Assembly (NCBI GenBank): GCA_003223025.1
Contig: QHXR01000006.1
Coordinates: 228,681 to 292,680 of the forward strand
Direction: 5' to 3'
DNA from: Acidobacteriota bacterium
GTDB lineage: Bacteria; Acidobacteriota; Blastocatellia; Pyrinomonadales; Pyrinomonadaceae
Length of the DNA stretch: 64,000 nucleotides
Below are positions 42,489-48,754 of this stretch, in pieces (the first letter of the stretch is position 1; the number at the start of each line of letters is the position of its first letter). The position numbers and the translations under genes are program-made. The notes below the pieces were generated by a model, which saw only the letters and a program-made list of their open reading frames with translations, did not search any database and was not told where the DNA came from.

Positions 42489-43481
42489 GTGCACAAAGAA
42501 CTCGAGCTCTGGCAATTCATCGCTGAACGACTGCAAAGAAGTGAGTCGATGATGTTGCTCGTCGTTGCCGAAAGTTCGGGGAGCAGTCCCGGTCGTCAAG
42601 GTTATAAGATGGCGGTCGGAGTCGACGGTGAATTGATCGGCAGCATTGGCGGCGGCGTGATGGAGGTGAACCTCGTCGAGGAGAGTCGCTTGTTGTTACG
42701 CGACGCGGCGACCGGGGGACGCGGAGACACGGTGACGTCCCGAATGAGTGAGCAGGTTCATCGCAAAGATTCTCAGGACGCGAGCGGCATGATCTGCTCT
42801 GGAAAGCAGAGTGTGATCTTCAAACTGCTGACACCAGAAAACTCATCGATTATAGATACGATCATCGGAGCTCTTAAAGAGGGACGTCGAGATGTGCTAA
42901 CGATCACGTCGACAGGGTTCAGCGTTAGGCCACCTGACGGCGAATCCGAAACCAATCCAAAATCCAAAATCCAAAATCCAAAATCGGAAGACTTCACATA
43001 CACCGAACAACTCGGCTTTAGGGACGATCTCTACATCATCGGCGGCGGGCACTGTGCTCTCGCGTTGTCTGAGTTGATGTCGAAGATGGATTTTCATATC
43101 TCGCTCTTCGATGATCGCCCGGAACTCAACACCATCGAGAAGAATCGTTTCGCTCACGCGATCCAAATCGTTGACAGCTATGCGGACATCGGCGCTGAAG
43201 TGTCGGCTAGCGAACACTCCTATGTAGTCGTGATGACACTAGGTTACAAATCTGATGAGGCTGTCATCCGCGCGCTCATTGACAAGGATTTCAAGTATTT
43301 CGGAGTGCTTGGCAGTAATGCTAAGATGTCGGTAATGCTGCGAAAATTATCCAAGGAGGGTTTGCCTGCGGAGAAGCTTGAGCGCATTCGCACGCCTATC
43401 GGGATCCCGATCCACAGCCGCACGCCGGAAGAGATCGCGATCAGCATCGCGGCCGAGATCATCGCAGTAAAGAACGCGTAG
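42489..43481 (+). CDS. xdhC: XdhC/CoxI family xanthine dehydrogenase maturation protein
   Basis: 330 residues from a GTG start. N-terminal XdhC_CoxI domain (LLVVAESSGSSPGRQGYKMAVGVDGELIGSIGGGVMEVNL) and C-terminal Rossmann XdhC_C domain (LYIIGGGHCALALSELM; VVMTLGYKSDEAVI; YFGVLGSNAKMSVML; TPIGIPIHSRTPEEIAISIAAEIIA). It sulfurates and inserts the molybdenum cofactor into XdhB. The linker between the two domains is an in-frame heptad insertion reading NPKSKIQNPKS. One base before the next gene. Confidence 0.92.
   Translation: MHKELELWQFIAERLQRSESMMLLVVAESSGSSPGRQGYKMAVGVDGELIGSIGGGVMEVNLVEESRLLLRDAATGGRGDTVTSRMSEQVHRKDSQDASGMICSGKQSVIFKLLTPENSSIIDTIIGALKEGRRDVLTITSTGFSVRPPDGESETNPKSKIQNPKSEDFTYTEQLGFRDDLYIIGGGHCALALSELMSKMDFHISLFDDRPELNTIEKNRFAHAIQIVDSYADIGAEVSASEHSYVVVMTLGYKSDEAVIRALIDKDFKYFGVLGSNAKMSVMLRKLSKEGLPAEKLERIRTPIGIPIHSRTPEEIAISIAAEIIAVKNA
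42956..42983. repeat. Four TCCAAAA heptads in frame inside xdhC
   Basis: Four perfect TCCAAAA units, flanked by CAA and TCG. About 34 bases are identical to the intergenic array at 26232-26265. Encodes PKSKIQN, the same heptapeptide as in xdhA. Confidence 0.92.
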
Positions 43482-43482
43482 T

Positions 43483-44103
43483 ATGCCAAGGCAACTCATA
43501 CTCAGTCTCGACGGACGCGAATTTTCCGTGACCTTGATCAAGATCGACCGCGACAAACTCTATGGCTCGGTCGAGGTCGAAGCTTTCGATGAGAAAGGTC
43601 GCGAAGCGAGTCTGCGCGTGCTCGCTGCCGACGGCAAAACGCTCATCGACAAAGGCGGCACTTCGCTCGCGACGGTTAACGAAAAAGGAACGTCGGTTGA
43701 TCGCACTTCCCTGAGCGCGGTCAGCGAGGACGGTGATGCGATCGAGCCCGTTCCGTCATCATTCAATGAACCAAATGAACTGAAAAAGGCGGAGATCGAG
43801 GATTATCTCAGCCTGATGTTCAAGTCACTTTATCTCGTACAACCGGCGGAAGAGGGCGGCGATATCAAGTATCTCCTGGACCATCTCGATGGTGAGCAAC
43901 TTTACACTTTTCCGTTCAGCTGGCGTGGCGGTCTCGAATACGATCAGGCGTTCGTCGTCGGAGCCGGCGGCGACGCGTTTATGGTCGTCGGCAAGCCGGC
44001 GGCGTTTGAGTTTGTAAAATTGAATCAAGCGACGGAGTTGGATAACACTGGAAGTGAGGAAGAAGAGATCTCGGCGGACGATATTGATTTTGATTTGTTA
44101 TAG
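43483..44103 (+). CDS. Hypothetical protein of the ligase/primase cassette (possible Ku-like beta-barrel)
   Basis: 206 residues, no signal or membrane segment. An N-terminal beta-rich part (RQLILSLDGREFSVTLIKIDRDKLYGSVEVEAFDEKGREASLRVL), a central acidic linker and a region EIEDYLSLMFKSLYLVQPAEEGGDIKYLLDHL, whose spacing vaguely recalls the Ku segment around YFDKPYYL...KGGEKAY. It ends in an acidic tail (EEEEISADDIDFDLL). It starts one base after xdhC but its downstream partners are DNA-joining enzymes. The Ku link is a weak visual guess, not a family assignment. Confidence 0.75.
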   Translation: MPRQLILSLDGREFSVTLIKIDRDKLYGSVEVEAFDEKGREASLRVLAADGKTLIDKGGTSLATVNEKGTSVDRTSLSAVSEDGDAIEPVPSSFNEPNELKKAEIEDYLSLMFKSLYLVQPAEEGGDIKYLLDHLDGEQLYTFPFSWRGGLEYDQAFVVGAGGDAFMVVGKPAAFEFVKLNQATELDNTGSEEEEISADDIDFDLL

Positions 44104-44106
44104 GGA

Positions 44107-44192
44107 TTTTCACCGCCGAGACGCGGAGACGCGGAGGAAAACAATTTTTATGAAACTTCTGACTCAGCATCTCGGCGTCTCGGCGGTGAAAA
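44107..44192. repeat. CCGCCGAGACGC hairpin repeat
   Basis: TTTTCACCGCCGAGACGC (44107-44124) pairs perfectly with GCGTCTCGGCGGTGAAAA (44175-44192), 18 bp. Inner GGAGACGCGG/CTCAGCATCT is degenerate. It occupies nearly all the spacer; the next ATG is eight bases away. Same family as 22487-22660. Confidence 0.88.
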
Positions 44193-44199
44193 GTGTTTT

Positions 44200-44850
44200 A
44201 TGCCGATAAATATCAGCTACGTCGATGAAAAGGGCAAGCCTGTCTTCACGCGCAAACTCTTGAAGACCGACGTTACTCACGATCTGCCAGAGCTTCTCAA
44301 GAAGAGCAAGAAGATCGAAAAGGTCGCGGACGCTTTGATCAAAGGTGATCCTGAGATCGACATCGAACAGTTCGGAATGGCGTTGATCGACACATCGCGC
44401 GTTTACATTACTAAGACCGGCATCGTTCATCTGGTAGAAGAGTTCGAGGTGATCACAAATCCGGATGGAACGGTGCGCGAACGCCGGCCTCGAAAAAAAC
44501 TCCCGCAAAATCTGAATGCAGAATTCCCGATCCGTTGGTCGGGCAAATTTATAAAAAAGGAAGAGGCTCTCAAGAAGTTCGTGTTTACGAATAAGAAGCA
44601 GCTTGTTCACGTGAACGGACTGACGTACGACTTTCTTTACGACATGGCGAAGGAGTTGGACAAGAAGAAATCGCTCATGTTCATACGCGCGGGCGAGAAG
44701 GCGAACGAGCCGATCGTCATGAACCGGGGCGGTAAGCCGTACAACGCGTTTCTGGAAGGACGCGTAAAAAAGGATGCATATCTCCTGATCATGCACATGT
44801 CCAACATGGAGTTGAAGAAACCTAAGTTGATCGAAACCGATGAATCTTGA
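44200..44850 (+). CDS. Hypothetical protein of the ligase/primase cassette
   Basis: 216 residues, basic (many KK pairs), soluble. Beta-rich N terminus (INISYVDEKGKPVFTRKLL), a middle GTVRERRPRKKLPQNLNAEFPIRWSGKFIKKEEALKKFVF and a C-terminal alternation NEPIVMNRGGKPYNAFLEGRVKKDAYLLIMHMSNMEL that could be a nucleic-acid-binding barrel. It overlaps the ligase gene by 11 bases, so the two are coupled. No known family is recognised; a DNA-end-binding role is inferred only from context. Confidence 0.75.
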   Translation: MPINISYVDEKGKPVFTRKLLKTDVTHDLPELLKKSKKIEKVADALIKGDPEIDIEQFGMALIDTSRVYITKTGIVHLVEEFEVITNPDGTVRERRPRKKLPQNLNAEFPIRWSGKFIKKEEALKKFVFTNKKQLVHVNGLTYDFLYDMAKELDKKKSLMFIRAGEKANEPIVMNRGGKPYNAFLEGRVKKDAYLLIMHMSNMELKKPKLIETDES

Positions 44851-46291
44851 TTTCGATAAAAAGAAATTCTCCTGCAAGTTCGACTACTGCATAGGCAAGG
44901 CTTCGGACTTGTCTGACTCGTCTCTCCATGTAAAAGCGACGGACTACAAACGGCGCGTAAGCGGTGCGACACGCGCAGTATCGAGTGAAGATGCGTTCAA
45001 GATCCCGAAGGCCAAAGGTTACTTTGTCTCGAAGAAATACGACGGCGAATTTGCTCTCCTATTCTTCGACGGTAAAACTCTTATCTCGGTAAATCCCGGG
45101 GCGACTGTACGCACCGGACTTCCCTGTCTGGACGAAGCCGAAGCTCTCCTCAAAAAAGCAAAAGTTAAAAACTGCATCCTCGCAGGCGAATACTACGTTC
45201 GCGTCGGAGCGACAAAAGGACATCCGGTTCAGCAGGTCGTCGGAATTCTGCGAAAACCTGATTCGAAGAAAGAGCTCGAAAAGATCGGTCTCGCCTTCTT
45301 CGACGTGATCCAACTTAATGATGAAGCGGTGACGGGTGTCGCAAAAGTTTTTGGCGACCTCGAGAAATGGTTCGGGAAAGGAAAGTCAGTTCATCCGGTC
45401 GAACATCGCAAGGTCGATACCAACGACAAGATCCTCGAAGCATTTACGGAGTGGGTTGTCGGCGAGGGAGCTGAAGGCGTAGTCGTTCGTCACGACAGCG
45501 CCGGCATCTTCAAGGTCAAGACCCGACACAATATCGATGTCGCCGTGATCGGATTCTCCGAAGGCACCGAAGATCGTAAAGGAATGCTTCACGATCTCCT
45601 CGTCGCGGTACTTCGCGATGACGGGACGTTCCATGAGTTCACCCGCGTCGGCGGAGGATTCACTGATGAAGACCGTCGCGAATTCGTAAAGATGTTTCGC
45701 AAACAAGTCGTGCCGTCGGAGTATGTCGCCGTGAACAACGATTACGTAGCATACGAGATGATCAAGCCCGGGCCGGTGATCGAAATCTCGTGTCTCGACA
45801 TGATCGCCGAGAGAGCTCGCGGCGGACCGGTCAATCGAATGGTCCTCGAGTGGGACGGGAAAAAATACAAAGCGTTATCCCGCCTTCCGCTCGTTAGCGT
45901 GATCTCGCCGCAGTTCATTAGCATTCGTGATGATAAAGAAGCGGTCGTCGATGACGTCAACATTCGACAGGTCAATGATCTTGTAAAAGTTCCGGAAGTC
46001 GACAAATCCGCGCATCAGGAAAAAGCGAAGCCGAGCGAAGTGCTTGAACGCGAGGTCTATACAAAGACCATGAAGGGCAACAAGATGGTCCGGAAACTTT
46101 TGCTCTGGAAGACGAACAAAGAAGATCAACCCGACTTCCCTGCTTTCGTGGTTTATCTCACGGACTTCAGTCCGAACCGTCAAAACCCACTCGAACGCGA
46201 CATCAAGATCGCGAGCACCGAGAAAGACGCACGAAATTTGTACGAAGCCCTTGCGAAGAAAAATTTTATCGGAGGCTGGGAAAAGGCCTGA
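44840..46291 (+). CDS. ATP-dependent polynucleotide ligase with extra C-terminal domain
   Basis: 483 residues. Nucleotidyltransferase motifs in order: I KKYDGEF (Lys66 predicted to carry AMP), III-like ILAGEYYV, IIIa FFDVIQL, IV GAEGVVVR and V FKVKTRHNIDVAVIGF; an OB-fold region (LLVAVLRDDGTFHEFTRVGGGFTDEDRREF) follows, then about 110 residues with no match. The motif I Arg of the usual KxDGxR is Phe here. The arrangement recalls LigD-type ligases without the polymerase part, which is a separate gene downstream. DNA versus RNA substrate is open. Confidence 0.85.
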   Translation: MNLDFDKKKFSCKFDYCIGKASDLSDSSLHVKATDYKRRVSGATRAVSSEDAFKIPKAKGYFVSKKYDGEFALLFFDGKTLISVNPGATVRTGLPCLDEAEALLKKAKVKNCILAGEYYVRVGATKGHPVQQVVGILRKPDSKKELEKIGLAFFDVIQLNDEAVTGVAKVFGDLEKWFGKGKSVHPVEHRKVDTNDKILEAFTEWVVGEGAEGVVVRHDSAGIFKVKTRHNIDVAVIGFSEGTEDRKGMLHDLLVAVLRDDGTFHEFTRVGGGFTDEDRREFVKMFRKQVVPSEYVAVNNDYVAYEMIKPGPVIEISCLDMIAERARGGPVNRMVLEWDGKKYKALSRLPLVSVISPQFISIRDDKEAVVDDVNIRQVNDLVKVPEVDKSAHQEKAKPSEVLEREVYTKTMKGNKMVRKLLLWKTNKEDQPDFPAFVVYLTDFSPNRQNPLERDIKIASTEKDARNLYEALAKKNFIGGWEKA

Positions 46292-46294
46292 CAA

Positions 46295-46399
46295 TTTGGG
46301 ATCTGGGCTTTCGGATTTCGGATTTGTCGTCCTAAGAACTAGCCTCGGGATTCGCGTACAATAAAATCCGAAATCCCAGATCCGAAATCCGAAATCGAA
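46295..46399. repeat. Heptad array TTTCGGA ... TCCGAAA, inverted arms
   Basis: Left: TTTGGGA, TCTGGGC, TTTCGGA, TTTCGGA (46295-46322). Right: TCCGAAA, TCCCAGA, TCCGAAA, TCCGAAA, TCGAAAT (46367-46401). Fills the spacer between ligase and primase genes; the primase ATG (46400) lies at the very end of the last unit. Confidence 0.88.
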
Positions 46400-47650
46400 A
46401 TGGCTGCTCCGTTTGCAGAATTTGCCGGTAACAAACGTCTTCTCTGGATCGCGTCGGAGTGGGTGCGCTATGCCGACAAACTTGCGGAGTGGGCGATGGA
46501 ACGGCTCGTTAATCGACGCGATGTTTGGAGCCAGTACACGTTAAAGGATGGGAAGATTGGCGTCGTCATGCTGCCGATTGTCGAGCGTCGCAAGATGGGC
46601 ACCGACATGGTGACGCTCAACAAACTTCATCGGCACTTCTCCGGAAGATCGCCGGCGCATCTCATCGGACTTCATTCGATTTCAGATCACAGTACTGCCA
46701 AATGGTTCGCGATCGATGTCGATCTGCACGACGAGAGTGTGCCCGGCAGCGATGAGATCGCGGCGGCGAATTTCAATGCTGCACTCGAATGGGCCGAGCG
46801 TCTCCGCGAGCAAGGCATCGACGCGATGCTGATGGACAGCAACGGCGTCGGCGGATATCACGTTTGGGTTTTGCTCGATAAGGAATATCCGCTCGCGGAT
46901 GTTTACGATTTTTCGGACGCGATCCGGTCTGAATGGCAGGATCTCAACCTGCCGAGAAAACCTGAGCAGTTCCCGCCTAAGCGAATTGTCGGTCCGGATG
47001 ATCTTCCTTACACGCTGCGGACGCCGGGACGACATCACACGCGTCATCACTACACACGACTGTGGAATTTTGACGCCGTCGCCGGTGAGCCTGAGTGGCT
47101 CGAAGGCGGTGACGCGATCGAGGCGATGATGGCGGCCAAGCCTTCGAAGCTTCCGAAGGTCCGTCGCACGAAGGAAAAGAAAACCGAGTACAAACCATCG
47201 ACGCCGCGCAAAACGAAAACCGAACCGACGCGGAGACGAGTCTGCGTCGATCTCGACGGCGTGCTCGCAAAGTACGACAAGTGGAAAGGCGTCGACCATT
47301 TTGGAAAACCGATCGACGGTGCATTGGAGTTTATGCAGAAGCTCGCGAAGTTTTCAGAGATCACGATCTTCACGTCGCGATGTGCTCAGGACGTGCTCGA
47401 GGGTTCGCGGATCACGCCGGGCCAGCTACGCATCAAAGTCATCGAATGGCTCGAGAAGCACGACTTCCCATACACCGACGTCTACATCGGCCAGGGCAAG
47501 CCCCGCGCCGCTGCATTTATCGATGACCGCGCTGTCCACTGCAATCCTCAAAGGGATAAGAACGCATTCGACGAGGCGTTGGCTCAAGCGAAGGCTCTTG
47601 TGCGAAAGCCTCATGGAATCCCCGCCGTCGAATCAGTGCCTAAGAAATAG
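46400..47650 (+). CDS. Archaeo-eukaryotic primase-polymerase fused to a HAD phosphatase
   Basis: 416 residues. The AEP (PrimPol) domain covers about 1-245: metal-binding FAIDVDLHD (D106, D108), SNGVGGYHVWVLL with H154 (sxH motif) and LRTPGRHHTRHHYTRLWN (third motif). A lysine/threonine-rich linker (250-278) leads to a HAD domain: VCVDLDGVLAKYD (D284, D286), FTSR (motif II), GKPRAAAFIDDRAV (Lys367, D375, D376). A polymerase plus a phosphatase in one chain, beside a ligase, mirrors the PE-Pol-Lig layout of LigD; the HAD part could clean 3'-phosphates. No ribosome site precedes the ATG. Confidence 0.85.
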   Translation: MAAPFAEFAGNKRLLWIASEWVRYADKLAEWAMERLVNRRDVWSQYTLKDGKIGVVMLPIVERRKMGTDMVTLNKLHRHFSGRSPAHLIGLHSISDHSTAKWFAIDVDLHDESVPGSDEIAAANFNAALEWAERLREQGIDAMLMDSNGVGGYHVWVLLDKEYPLADVYDFSDAIRSEWQDLNLPRKPEQFPPKRIVGPDDLPYTLRTPGRHHTRHHYTRLWNFDAVAGEPEWLEGGDAIEAMMAAKPSKLPKVRRTKEKKTEYKPSTPRKTKTEPTRRRVCVDLDGVLAKYDKWKGVDHFGKPIDGALEFMQKLAKFSEITIFTSRCAQDVLEGSRITPGQLRIKVIEWLEKHDFPYTDVYIGQGKPRAAAFIDDRAVHCNPQRDKNAFDEALAQAKALVRKPHGIPAVESVPKK

Positions 47651-47756
47651 GTTCAGAGTGCGCGATTCATCGCGTAGTTTTCTTCGCATTTATCGCGTCG
47701 TTGAAACCGCGATAAATCGCGTACGAAAACTACGCGATGAATCGCGCACTCTGAAC
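47651..47756. repeat. Perfect 32-bp inverted repeat after the primase gene
   Basis: Arms 47651-47682 and 47725-47756 are perfect inverted copies (starting GTTCAGAGTGCGCGATTCAT), extended inward by ATTTATCGCG/CGCGATAAAT. It begins with the first base after the TAG stop. No T tract. The lack of any mismatch suggests recent formation. Confidence 0.92.
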
Positions 47757-47831
47757 AGGGAACAAATTACTCCGACGGGTGTCTAACCTTGCGACGGTTG
47801 GCACCGGGCATTTGAAAATAGGAGGAGTAAA

Positions 47832-48641
47832 ATGTTTGACAAACTTATCGAGTCGAATTCCGAACAAGCTGAATTCAAACCCCGGCGAAAATTCTTTATG
47901 GTGTCGTCTGTCGTCGTCGGGATATTATTTTTGAGTGCGGTGGTCTTCAGTCTCTACGCACAGGACATCGACCTTGGAACTGATAATTTTGAGATGGCGG
48001 AGCTACTCGCGCCGGTGGCAACCGACGCACCCGAGCCGACACCGCCCCGTCAGCAACCTAAGCAGCAAAAGACGGAAACTCAGAAAAGCGAACTGCCGGT
48101 GCGTCACGAACTGATCGCGCGGGTGGATCAGCCTCAGGCAGTCCCGACCACTATTGCAACGACACCCTTTACGGGCAGGACGATTCCGGAAGGACGCTTC
48201 GTTCTCGATCCCGGTCGTTCAGAAAGTGACGGAAGCGGTGCGGGACCGGGAGTCCCAAGTGGGGGCGGCACCGGAAGCGGGTCTGCGGATGATACTCCTG
48301 TCGCCGAAGTCGTGAAGGTTTCCGAGCCGCCGCCCGTGGTGACGAAAGTGGAGCCCAAGCGTGTGATATCCGAAGGCGTGATAAATGGCAGGGCCACTTA
48401 TCTGCCACCGCCCGCTTATCCGATCCCGGCAAAGATGGTCGGTGCATTCGGTGTCGTGAACGTGCAGGTGACGATCGATGAGAACGGCAAGGTCATCTCA
48501 TCAAAGGCGGTCAGCGGCCACGCTCTTCTACGAGATACCGCCGAGTCTGCGGCTTGGAAGGCGAAGTTCTCGCCGACTCTTCTTTCGCGAGTTCCGGTAA
48601 AAGTCACGGGCGTGATCGTGTACAACTTCAAGAAGAGCTAG
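47832..48641 (+). CDS. TonB-like energy transducer
   Basis: 269 residues. A cytoplasmic start, one membrane helix (about 25-45), a proline-rich spacer (TDAPEPTPPRQQPKQQK), a glycine/serine stretch (SDGSGAGPGVPSGGGTGSGS) and a C-terminal TonB domain (ATYLPPPAYPIPAKMVGAFGVVNVQVTIDENGKVISSKAVSGHALLRDTAESAAWKAKFSP). It would pass proton-motive energy to outer-membrane receptors, or serve in gliding or secretion machinery. GGAGGAG lies seven bases before the ATG. Confidence 0.9.
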   Translation: MFDKLIESNSEQAEFKPRRKFFMVSSVVVGILFLSAVVFSLYAQDIDLGTDNFEMAELLAPVATDAPEPTPPRQQPKQQKTETQKSELPVRHELIARVDQPQAVPTTIATTPFTGRTIPEGRFVLDPGRSESDGSGAGPGVPSGGGTGSGSADDTPVAEVVKVSEPPPVVTKVEPKRVISEGVINGRATYLPPPAYPIPAKMVGAFGVVNVQVTIDENGKVISSKAVSGHALLRDTAESAAWKAKFSPTLLSRVPVKVTGVIVYNFKKS

Positions 48642-48690
48642 AACCGGTCTCATCGCTCCAGAAAAGCGAAATGTTGGTAGAAGCGAGCCT

Positions 48691-48727
48691 GCAGTTATCT
48701 TCGCTCCAGAGGAGCGAAGATAACTGC
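48691..48727. repeat. Perfect 17-bp hairpin (TCGCTCC/GGAGCGA)
   Basis: GCAGTTATCTTCGCTCC (48691-48707), loop AGA, and its perfect inverse (48711-48727). A weaker sister, TCGCTCCAGAAAAGCGA, lies 40 bases upstream. It sits between convergent genes but has no T tract. Confidence 0.85.
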
Positions 48728-48754
48728 AAGGGCGTCTTGACCGCGCGCTTGTCT

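Noticed and set aside
40037-43481. Carbon-monoxide dehydrogenase (CoxL/CoxI) reading of the molybdenum cluster
   Set aside because: The CoxL active-site loop with VAYRCSFR is absent, the iron-sulphur and FAD domains are fused as in XdhA, and a guanine deaminase gene lies nearby; xanthine dehydrogenase fits better.
46400-47650. TOTE-type conflict system primase
   Set aside because: The AEP domain looks similar, but no helicase, endonuclease or effector typical of that system is nearby; the ligase neighbour points to end repair instead.
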